64,000 bases of DNA, taken from the NCBI GenBank assembly GCA_002964805.2, contig PUDQ02000071.1, positions 1 to 64,000 on the forward strand. Reading direction: 5' to 3'. The DNA comes from Trametes villosa. Its lineage: Eukaryota; Basidiomycota; Agaricomycetes; Polyporales; Polyporaceae. Position 1 is the stretch's first letter. Every line of letters begins with the position of its first letter. Under the pieces are notes generated by a model that worked only from the letters and a program-made list of their open reading frames with translations, ran no database searches and was not told the DNA's origin. Below are positions 1 through 8,315 of this stretch, in pieces. Both the position numbers and the translations under genes were made by a program.

Positions 1-67
1 AAAAGGACACAGCAATAGGCCGAGGAGGCTGAGCAGTCAGTGTCGGGTAGCGAAATCTGCAGATTAA

Positions 68-1648
68 GTCCCGAGATCGGGAGAGGACATCCTGGATCTT
101 GAGTGCGCCAACAAAGTCCACGCCTACGATTGCGACGACAAGGTTGACGTCTTCCGCGACGACGAGGACCTCTGGGCAGACTGCGCTCGGTTCCCCTGTC
201 CCAACCGTCTCTACTCCATCACCTCGCCGGAGAATCTATTCGACGACGAAACCACCCCTCGCCTCCAACCCACCTCCCTCAGCCAGATCAGCGAGTTCCT
301 CCCGGAGTTCACCCCGCTTCCTGACACACGGGCTCCCACACCAGCACCGCCCACGCCGGCCCTTCTCACACCGGTCCCCACATCACCCGTTCCATCATCA
401 CCCCGCACCCCTACCCCCGAACCTCCCCTGTCGCCCATCATGTCGACAGAAGCGCTCCAAGGACTCATCGAGGGGCAGGCCAACATCCAGGCCTCCCTCG
501 CCACCCTCACAGCGTCGCTTACGGAACTAGTCCAGACCCTCACCCCGCGGGCCCCGGCACAAGGCGAAGCAGCCGAAGGCGCCGCCGGCCCAGGTCCGGC
601 CGCCGCCCCCGCCGTTGCTGCCCCTCCCGCACGCTTCCTGGATAAAGCCATCCAGAAGCCCACCCCTTTCAAGGGAACTTCAAGCGCCGACGCGCGGCGG
701 TTCCTTGCCGCCTTCACCGCCTACGCCATGTCCACGGGGCCCCTTCTCAACAACCAGGTGGAAGGCGGCTACGAGGTTAACGATCAAAGGTGGATCCTCG
801 CCGCCCTCACCTACCTCCAGGACGAAGCCGCCATCTGGGGAACACCCTACCTCGAGCTGGTCGCGGAATCCACCCCCGCCAAGCGCCCCTTCCAGGACAA
901 TTGGAACGAGTTCCGGAAGGCGTTCAAAGCGCGCTTCGAGACGTCCTCGGAGGTGGTCGACGCCAAGAACGCGCTCGCCGCCTTGTGGCAGGGAAGCAAG
1001 ACCCTTCCCGAGTACGCCGCCAAGTTCAAGGAGATCATGGGCCGCACCGGCTATTCGGACGCCGACCTCCGCGACCGTTTCTATGAGCACCTCGCCAGCA
1101 ACATCAAGGACCTGCTCGCTCAGACCGAGCGCAGTACCGGCACCCTCGACGACCTCATCACCGTCGCCACGGACTTCGACTTCCGTGCTCGGCAGCGCAA
1201 GGCCGAGAAGGCACGCGAACAGGGCAAGCCGTCCTCGTTCCCCCGCTTCGGCACCACCACGACCACGACCCCGACCACCCCGTTCAAAGATCCGAACGCG
1301 ATGGACATTGACTCGACCCGCACCCGTGAGGCCTTCATCAAATTGATGACAGGCAAGTGCTTCGGCTGTGGGTCGACCGCCCACAACAAGCGCGACGGCA
1401 ACCACGAGCGCGACATCTGCGCGTGGTGCGGAAGGACGGGCCACCGCGAGGTGGTTTGCCAGAGCAAGTACATGGGTCAGCCGAAGAAGCAGCGCGTGGC
1501 AGCGACCGAGGAGGAAGCTCCCTCGGACACCGCAGCCGCCGCTACCGAAGCAACGGTGTCGGCCAGTCAGGTCGACATCATCGCCCAGCTCCTCGAAGGG
1601 CAGAGGCAGCTCGCCGCGCAGATCGAGGCGATGAAGCAGGCTTTTTAG
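68..1648 (+). CDS. gag: Gag polyprotein (capsid/nucleocapsid) of gypsy element 1
   Basis: The first in-frame ATG is at 440 and gives 402 residues ending at the TAG 1646-1648. The same frame is open back to 68, just after a TAA, and its 124 codons look coding (acidic start, then a proline/threonine-rich stretch) but lack an ATG. Real translation may therefore start at 440, at a non-AUG codon, or after splicing from an upstream exon. Residues about 75-270 from the 440 start form the retrotransposon Gag capsid-like domain. Near the C-terminus a histidine/cysteine cluster (CFGCGS..H.....H and CAWCGRTGHREVVC) is a zinc knuckle of CX2CX4HX4C type that binds RNA in packaging. The tail is a short Gln/Ala-rich segment. 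Pol follows by -1 frameshift. The boundary at 440 is safer than the one at 68. Confidence 0.85.
   Translation, partial: VPRSGEDILDLECANKVHAYDCDDKVDVFRDDEDLWADCARFPCPNRLYSITSPENLFDDETTPRLQPTSLSQISEFLPEFTPLPDTRAPTPAPPTPALLTPVPTSPVPSSPRTPTPEPPLSPIMSTEALQGLIEGQANIQASLATLTASLTELVQTLTPRAPAQGEAAEGAAGPGPAAAPAVAAPPARFLDKAIQKPTPFKGTSSADARRFLAAFTAYAMSTGPLLNNQVEGGYEVNDQRWILAALTYLQDEAAIWGTPYLELVAESTPAKRPFQDNWNEFRKAFKARFETSSEVVDAKNALAALWQGSKTLPEYAAKFKEIMGRTGYSDADLRDRFYEHLASNIKDLLAQTERSTGTLDDLITVATDFDFRARQRKAEKAREQGKPSSFPRFGTTTTTTPTTPFKDPNAMDIDSTRTREAFIKLMTGKCFGCGSTAHNKRDGNHERDICAWCGRTGHREVVCQSKYMGQPKKQRVAATEEEAPSDTAAAATEATVSASQVDIIAQLLEGQRQLAAQIEAMKQAF
1640..1648 (+). promoter_or_regulatory. -1 ribosomal frameshift site at gag stop
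   Basis: The gag frame ends GCT TTT TAG. Five Ts (1642-1646) let the Phe-tRNA on TTT re-pair one base upstream, still on TTT, so the next codon becomes TTA in the pol frame instead of TAG. Pol then reads on without interruption. The shift position is inferred from the frames and the T run. I did not identify a downstream stimulatory RNA structure. Confidence 0.7.
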
Positions 1649-4600
1649 ACCGGGTGCGCGCAAAGGCTACGACGCCGACACCCGCTGGTTTACGCACGGA
1701 CATCCCCTCCCCGTCTATCTATGATTCGGTCTCCTCATGTACATTCACTATACCTGAAATAGACACGACCAGTTCGCACTTCCGCATCAGTGTGAATCTC
1801 AAAGGGAGACACCGTAACGTAAACGCAGTAGCCATGATAGATTCCGGAGCCACGGGTCTATTCATCCATCAACGCTTCATCGATCAGCATCACGTTCTGA
1901 TCCACCCCCTCGCGCGAGCCATCCCCCTGCACAACATCGACGGATCACGAAACCGAGCCGGGAGCATTACCCACTTCGCACGTCTGGAGCTAGGCCTCGG
2001 ATCGCACAACGAACGCACCGAGTTCCTGGTCACGGACATCGGTCCTGAGGACATCATCCTTGGACTGCCCTGGCTCCGGAAGATCAATCCGCAGATAGAT
2101 TGGACGAATGGGAAGGTTGAGGTCGAAACGGACGGTCGGTCGGCGACCCCCGTGGAGGACCTCCCCCCGTTTGAGAAGATCTCGGCCAATCGGCGCCTGA
2201 GAAGGCAGTGGCAGAAGCTCGGAGTTCTGGAGGAAGCCACCGAGGAACTCTGGTGTGCCGCCGGGTTCACGTACTCCACCGAGCTCGCCGCCGAGGCCCA
2301 CCGCGCTAAGCCCGCAAAGACGTTCGAAGAGATGGTACCGGAGGAGTATCGCCAGTACTCCAAAGTATTCTCGGAGCAGGAGTCTGAAAGACTACCCGAG
2401 CACAAGCCGTACGATCACACCATAGATCTAAAGCCTGACGCTCCCGAGACCCTCCGGTCCAAGGTGTATCCGATGCCGGTCAATGAGCAGGCCGAGCTGG
2501 ACGCCTTCCTCGAGGAGAACCTTCGCAAAGGCTACATCACCCCGTCCAAGTCCCCCATGGCTTCCCCGGTCTTCTTTGTCAAGAAGAAGGACGGCAAGCT
2601 CCGCATGGTCCAAGACTACCGAAAGTTGAACGACATCACCGTGAAAAACCGCTACCCGCTACCCCTCGCATCCGACATCATCAATCGCCTTCGCCAATCA
2701 AAGTACTTCACCAAGTTCGACGTTCGTTGGGGCTACAACAACGTACGGATCAAGGAAGGCGACGAATGGAAAGCGGCCTTCACTACCAACCGGGGCCTGT
2801 TCGAACCCCGCGTTATGTTCTTTGGACTGACCAACTCGCCTGCGACGTTCCAGGCCCTGATGAATTCCATCTTTGGGGATCTGATCGCAGCCGGGAAGGT
2901 AGCGGTGTACTTGGACGACATCCTGATCTTTAGCGCAACGCCTGACGAGCACCGCAGGGTCACCCACGAGGTACTGCGGCGGCTCCAAGCCCACGATCTG
3001 TTCCTCCGGCCGGAGAAGTGCGAGTTTGATCAAACCGAGATCGAGTATCTAGGACTCGTGATCCGGCAAGGCGAAGTCAGCATGGATCCCGTCAAAATCC
3101 AGGCAGTACGCGATTGGCCCCACCCCCGCAACCTCCGTGAAGTCCGAGGCTTCATCGGCTTCGCCAACTTCTATCGCCGCTTCATCAAGGACTTCGCCAA
3201 GATCACTCGCCCCCTCCACGACCTCACTAAGAAGGATGCCCCCTGGGAATGGGGTCTCCGGCAGCGCATCGCCTTCGACAAGCTCAAGGAAGCCTTCACC
3301 ACCGAACCGGTGCTGGTGACCTGGGAGCCGGAGCGGCCAACCCGGGTAGAGGTGGACGCCTCCGGATACGCGACCGGCGGAGTTCTGCTACAGAAGCTAG
3401 AAGACGGGCTGTGGCATCCTGTGGCGTTTCGGTCCGAGTCTATGACCGAGGCGGAGCGGAACTACGAGATCTACGATCGTGAACTCATGGCCATCGTACG
3501 AGCCTTGGAGGATTGGCGCCACTTCCTGGAAGGGTTACCCGAACCCTTCGAAATCATCACCGATCATCGCAACCTCGAACACTGGAAGACCGCCCAGAAC
3601 CTTACTCGACGACAGGCTCGCTGGGCGCTCTGGCTCTCTCGCTTCGATTTCACGCTCACACACAAGCCGGGCACAGCCAACACGCAGGCCGACCCCCTGT
3701 CTCGAATCTCGGAGCTCCAAGTCAGTGATGCGGAGGACAACCGGGATCAGATCGTGCTCAAACCCGAGCGCTTTGTGGCCATTGCCGCCGCGGCGCTTCG
3801 GGTAGAGAACCCGCTGGATGGAAGGATCAGGGAGAGTAGTAGGAGGGAGGCGGAAGTCCTGAAGGGTTTGGAAGCCCTGCGGAAGGACGGGCCGCGGAAG
3901 TTGACGGATGGGACGTGGGAATGGGAAGAGGAGGGTGGGCTGGTGTACTACCGTGGTCGGTTGTACATCCCGCCCGAGGAAGGACTTAGGGAGGCCATTG
4001 TCCGGCAATGCCACGATGCGCCTACGGCTGGACATCCGGGCAAGCACGGGACACTGGAGTTGGTAAGCCGGCTGTACTGGTGGCCGGGGATTAGCGGGTT
4101 TGTCGAGAAGTACGTCCTTGGGTGCGACCGGTGCCAGCGCTACAAGGCCGCCGCGCACCCCCACGCGACGCTTCAGCCCCACGAAGTACCTGAAGGACCA
4201 TGGGTCGTCATGGGCGTGGATCTCATCACGGGTCTACCCTCGTCAAAAGGGTTCAACGCCATCGCCACGTATGTCGACCTGTACAGTAAGCAAGTCCACC
4301 TCGTAGCCACCACCGACACCGTCACCGCCGAAGGGATAGGCGAACTGCACTATCAGACCATCTTCCGGCTTCACGGCATTCCCCAGAAGATCGTGTCGGA
4401 CCGAGGACCCCAGTTCACCGCCCGAGTCACCAGGGCCCTGTACAAGCGCCTTGGCATCGAAAGCGGTCTCACCACGGCGTATCACCCTATGGCAAATGGG
4501 CAGACGGAGCGAGCCAATCAGGAGGTCGAGCAATACCTCCGGATCTACTGCGACAAGCGACAGGACGACTGGGCTGACCTACTTCCCACGGCGGAGTTTG

Positions 4601-5394
4601 TACTCAACTCTCGGGTACAGACGGCGCATGGACAGACCCCATTCGAAGTCCTATACGGCTACCGACCGGACTTCACCATCCCGGCGGGACGCCCCACGCA
4701 GATCCCATCACTCGACGCTCGGCTCACCAAGCTCCGGGAAGCACGGAAGGAGGCGGAAGCGGCACTGCGCATGAGTAAAGAGCGCATGAAGCAAGCTTAC
4801 GAAGACGGCAAGCGAAAAGCTCACACGTTCAAGGTCGGCGACTGGGTCTGGCTCACGGCCAAGAACATCCACATCCATCAAGCCACGCCTAAGCTAGGAC
4901 CTCGGCAGCTCGGCCCGTTCGAAGTCACCGAACGAATCGGAGACCTCGACTATCGCTTGGCCCTTCCCCCCGCCCTCAAGCTTCACGATGTGTTCCACGT
5001 TGACCGTCTATCCCCATGGAGGGGGAACGAGGTGAACGGACGCTTACCACCGCCACCCGAACCCGTGGAAGTGGAAGGAGAAGAAGAATACGAAGTTGAT
5101 CGGATCCTGGATAGCCGCCGCTACCGTAACCAGCTACAATACCTTGTGCGCTGGAAGGGGTACGGCGAGGGCGAGGACAGCTGGGAACCGGCATCAAACC
5201 TGACCAACGCACCGGAAAAGGTAGCCGAGTTCCACAAGCGCGCGCCCAGCGCACCTCGAAAGATCCAGGCCGTCGACTTCAAGAACCTTCCATGGCAGCC
5301 GCGGGTGACCTTCACCGACGCTGCGCCTCCGGACCGCGACTGGGAGGGCGGACGCTTCCCGGGCCGTGGGTCCATCAGGGACGATGGACAGTAG
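1645..5394 (+). CDS. pol: Pol polyprotein: PR-RT-RNase H-IN-chromodomain
   Basis: Numbering starts at the leucine read after the frameshift (1645), giving 1249 residues. The aspartic protease has DSGA at about residue 66. Reverse transcriptase carries YLDD at about 422 (2908-2919). RNase H has the VDASG, YDREL and TDHRN acidic motifs. Integrase has an HHCC zinc finger (H..H and CDRCQ) and the catalytic triad D859, D919, E955, which is exact DD35E spacing. The C-terminus (about 1147-1205) is a chromodomain with VDRILDSR, YLVRWKGYG and SWEPASNL, which in chromoviruses directs integration to marked chromatin. The reading frame is uninterrupted. It overlaps gag by four bases and depends on the shift at 1643-1648 for expression as Gag-Pol. 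All catalytic residues I looked for are present. Confidence 0.95.
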   Translation, partial: LDRVRAKATTPTPAGLRTDIPSPSIYDSVSSCTFTIPEIDTTSSHFRISVNLKGRHRNVNAVAMIDSGATGLFIHQRFIDQHHVLIHPLARAIPLHNIDGSRNRAGSITHFARLELGLGSHNERTEFLVTDIGPEDIILGLPWLRKINPQIDWTNGKVEVETDGRSATPVEDLPPFEKISANRRLRRQWQKLGVLEEATEELWCAAGFTYSTELAAEAHRAKPAKTFEEMVPEEYRQYSKVFSEQESERLPEHKPYDHTIDLKPDAPETLRSKVYPMPVNEQAELDAFLEENLRKGYITPSKSPMASPVFFVKKKDGKLRMVQDYRKLNDITVKNRYPLPLASDIINRLRQSKYFTKFDVRWGYNNVRIKEGDEWKAAFTTNRGLFEPRVMFFGLTNSPATFQALMNSIFGDLIAAGKVAVYLDDILIFSATPDEHRRVTHEVLRRLQAHDLFLRPEKCEFDQTEIEYLGLVIRQGEVSMDPVKIQAVRDWPHPRNLREVRGFIGFANFYRRFIKDFAKITRPLHDLTKKDAPWEWGLRQRIAFDKLKEAFTTEPVLVTWEPERPTRVEVDASGYATGGVLLQKLEDGLWHPVAFRSESMTEAERNYEIYDRELMAIVRALEDWRHFLEGLPEPFEIITDHRNLEHWKTAQNLTRRQARWALWLSRFDFTLTHKPGTANTQADPLSRISELQVSDAEDNRDQIVLKPERFVAIAAAALRVENPLDGRIRESSRREAEVLKGLEALRKDGPRKLTDGTWEWEEEGGLVYYRGRLYIPPEEGLREAIVRQCHDAPTAGHPGKHGTLELVSRLYWWPGISGFVEKYVLGCDRCQRYKAAAHPHATLQPHEVPEGPWVVMGVDLITGLPSSKGFNAIATYVDLYSKQVHLVATTDTVTAEGIGELHYQTIFRLHGIPQKIVSDRGPQFTARVTRALYKRLGIESGLTTAYHPMANGQTERANQEVEQYLRIYCDKRQDDWADLLPTAEFVLNSRVQTAHGQTPFEVLYGYRPDFTIPAGRPTQIPSLDARLTKLREARKEAEAALRMSKERMKQAYEDGKRKAHTFKVGDWVWLTAKNIHIHQATPKLGPRQLGPFEVTERIGDLDYRLALPPALKLHDVFHVDRLSPWRGNEVNGRLPPPPEPVEVEGEEEYEVDRILDSRRYRNQLQYLVRWKGYGEGEDSWEPASNLTNAPEKVAEFHKRAPSAPRKIQAVDFKNLPWQPRVTFTDAAPPDRDWEGGRFPGRGSIRDDGQ

Positions 5395-5402
5395 AGGGGG
5401 GG
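5393..5402 (+). other. Polypurine tract of gypsy element 1
   Basis: AGAGGGGGGG overlaps the pol stop codon and ends four bases before the LTR, with TAA between the G run and TGTCGTGG. It is the expected primer site for plus-strand DNA synthesis. Confidence 0.85.
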
Positions 5403-5405
5403 TAA

Positions 5406-5862
5406 TGTCGTGGAGACGACTAGACGCCCTGTATTTTTCCATATTTTTCCGCATTTTTCCTGCTTTTCTACGGCCATTCTACGGTACTTAGCATGCACGG
5501 GACTTAGAGTTAGAGTAGATAGATCACGTGACTCATCACCTGACCCCTACCTGCAGGTTGAGTGCATTGTGCGCACAGACCACCTCTACGTTTGTACATG
5601 TTTGGCTCCCCTTGCTTAGTATATAAGGACCCCCTGTAGCGACCCTAGCCCTCATCTTGACCTCTTGGTCTTTGGGCTAGGTAAGCCTTGTTTTGTATTC
5701 GCTCTTATGTTCTGAATGTTAACTTGGTCTTTGGGCTAGATTCGCCGTGAGAACCTACGCTCAGGTGTTGTGAGACCTTCGTCCACCACCCCGGGAGTTA
5801 GATCGCTTTAGTCTTCTTAGTTGTGTGCAGTACCTCGTCGTGCCGGGCCTAGCTCCGCGACA
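5406..5862 (+). repeat. 3' LTR of gypsy element 1 (457 bp)
   Basis: It begins TGTCGTGGAGAC directly after the polypurine tract and ends CTCCGCGACA. The 3' boundary is set by comparison with the solo copy at 59110-60240, whose end CTCCACAACA is fixed by a target duplication. A TATA box lies at 5620-5628, followed by a pyrimidine-rich stretch with a repeated TTGGTCTTTGGGCTAG motif. Confidence 0.9.
5620..5628 (+). promoter_or_regulatory. TATA box in LTR
   Basis: TATATAAGG, conserved as TATATAACG in the related solo LTR near 59325. This is the likely core promoter of the element; transcription start was not determined. Confidence 0.6.
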
Positions 5863-8088
5863 CAAAGGACTGAGATGTAAGCCAGCAAAGCTCAATGTGG
5901 CTGAACTGCGGCACTAATGGGGAATTGTTGCTGTAATTGTGAGTGCTATAGTGGACATTACATCATACTATTTACACAGTGTAATCCTACTCATAGATAG
6001 TTTCCTGCCAACACTTGTTTCACTTGATTTGGACTACCTGAGCTCGAGATACAAAGGGATTTGTGTGAAGAGCAAAACAAGACCAAAGCTCATGGCAGAG
6101 AGCGCAGATTCCGCATTCCCTGCCATCAGCTTTGGCTTTGTTTATTTTCAGCCACAGCTGACATCAATGTCCCTCCTTTCCTCTTGATATAATACATTCA
6201 ACAGCATGTAACACCTCAGCATTTGTCTGCCTAGTGCTCCACAAGAAATGTTTCATTGACTGAGCCATGGTATCATGCTGAAAATCTTGGACAAATTGAA
6301 TATACTATGCACTGCTGCCATTTTGATCACAATTTGAGTGTCTATGCAGCCTGTGATCACTCTGACAACAGATGGCATATCCCATTGAATAGCTATTGAA
6401 AGGCTGAATCCAATGGTATATAATACTTGGGGGGTTTGTGCACATTTTATCAGTAGTAGAGCGAGTATCGCATTCTATTTTGTACACCATTGGATTCTAG
6501 TCAATCATAGCTTTCTAATGGCATATGATACATGATATTTGGACTATCCAGTGGCCCAAAATGAAAGCATTTGTGTTGGGAGCCAAACATGTACAAAGCA
6601 AGTGGCACAACGCGAATTCGCGTTGTCGTGCCTCCTGCTTTGTACTTGTTTGTTCTCAACCACAGCTTACATAATTGCCCCCTCCGCTAGGACTTTTAGC
6701 CACTACTCCTCCAATTCTCCTTCAAATGGCATGTGTCATATACTGTTAGGAAGGTGCTCCTGAGCTCTACAATATGGGGGTATTAGTATGTAGTAATGAC
6801 CATTATGTCCTCTATAATACTTCATTGCAAGGACATATAAACCAGTTACTCAGCCTGTACGGCAGTGTACAGTCAATCTGAATTGATGACTAGAATCCCA
6901 TTTGACCCTGCTTATGTATGCAATCTATATATTGGTGGTGTAGTTGCGCTACAAGCACCTCTTTATCCCTCAAAACCACTAATGTTTCATTCACTCAAGC
7001 AAAAAGCAGTAAATCACTGTTTGCACAGTAGTCTCCTTACTAAATGGGGTATAGCTTCGCTCCATAATATGCTAGTGGTTAATAGCTACCTGATGTGATT
7101 GTTCCTGTGGCTCTATAGGCTCTAGTTATTGCGCTGCAGTGATTTTACTCCATTTGAAACAATGCTAGCACCCAAAAGCCTAGATCTGCTTACAAGTTGT
7201 TAGCCACAGCATATCCAGTTTTTGCTTAAACAACAAATGTAGTATACCCTTAGGAAAGCATTTTTGAGGGCTATCTAATGGTGATTTTTAGTTCTGACCT
7301 AAGTCATCACTGCTGCTGGTATGTGGCAAAAGAACACTTATGAGCACCCAATGAGAGACGGTGGGCAATGCATGGCCCATACCTCCTTCAATTTGTATCC
7401 AAAATGCATGTGTTATATACCATCAGGAGGCTGGTTTCAAGCTCTAACTGATCAGGGTACATCCTTCCAGAATAGCCTTAAGGCTCCATGGTTATGCACA
7501 ATTTGATGTCTTATCATTAAATAAGCAGCCAGAGATGCATTGACTGTAATACTTTGTTGTAAAGACCTCAGTATATGTGAAGAGACAGTGTGAGATGTTG
7601 GTGCAGTTACCAATCAAGCTGTTGTAGCCAGATCACACCTCGCTGTATTGTGACTAAAGTATGGTTGTGAAGAACGGGTACATCATCTCAGTATAGAATG
7701 ATGTTATGGCACAATTCCTGCTGTACTCCTGGTATGTGATCAACATGTATGCCCCTTATAAAAGTATTAGTATTATACCTTGTGGCTTCAAACAGTGGTG
7801 GGGAGAGTGATTCCCATGCTGTGCCACCTGGGGTTACACAGGCACCCAGCAGTCAAGCAGTCAGGGTGGCTGTGTGCATGATCTAGTCTCCAACCCTAGA
7901 TTTTCTAATGGACTGTGATCCTAACCCCAAGTTTGTATGTGGAAGTTCTATAGGGTGCTTGTTTCAAATCTAAGGTTGGATTATCTGAGTCTCAAGATGT
8001 TTTTCCCACGGGGTCGACTTTCCGTGACACGAGTTGGCGGGAAGCTCACCTCATAAGAAATGATTTTTTTGTTCCTTATCAATCGTAA
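5863..8088 (-). repeat. AT-rich repeat family, copy A (truncated)
   Basis: On the - strand this begins TTACGATTGATAAGG at 8088 and runs down to 5863, where gypsy element 1 interrupts it. Stretches match copy F (51.7-52.0 kb) in the opposite orientation, including the 5880-6190 segment with the two 'ccatcagctttgg'-like motifs. I see no convincing coding region, only short frames with no recognisable domain. Confidence 0.75.
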
Positions 8089-8315
8089 GAAATAAGATAC
8101 AACAGGCATAAATCCAGAGGACACGTGCCAAACACGACACCATGACATAACCACATGACATGCGACCTAGATGATGTTGGTACCGTGGAAACACACAGCC
8201 ACTGAGGAGTCATGCCGAGAAAACCTAAGGAAAAATGGGAGCCACCGAAGATGGGGCCGCAAAGAGGGTCCCTTTAGCTTGGAGGCTATCAGTTCGGGGT
8301 CCTGGATACCAGGAA
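8089..8315. other. Spacer between head-to-head repeats A and B
   Basis: 227 bp separating the 5' ends of two oppositely oriented copies of the AT-rich family. I see no gene or motif in it. Confidence 0.5.

Larger units (their letters stand above)
1..5862 (+). mobile_element. Ty3/gypsy chromovirus, 5' LTR outside window
   Basis: Order seen: leader, Gag with zinc knuckle, then aspartic protease, reverse transcriptase, RNase H, integrase and chromodomain in one pol frame, polypurine tract, and a 457-bp 3' LTR. That order is diagnostic of Ty3/gypsy chromoviruses. No stop interrupts gag or pol apart from the gag stop, which sits on a slippery run, so this copy could be functional. The 5' LTR and primer-binding site lie upstream of base 1, so neither LTR identity nor a target duplication can be checked. 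The 3' flank (from 5863) is AT-rich repeat family sequence, so the element inserted into a copy of that family. A solo LTR of the same family is at 59110-60240. Confidence 0.95.

Noticed and set aside
680..1663. Long antisense frame opposite gag (327 codons)
   Set aside because: High GC in the gag third positions opens the complementary frame; no domain, and the sense strand is clearly coding.
3535..4182. Antisense frame opposite pol
   Set aside because: Shadow of RNase H/integrase coding sequence; the sense frame carries catalytic motifs.
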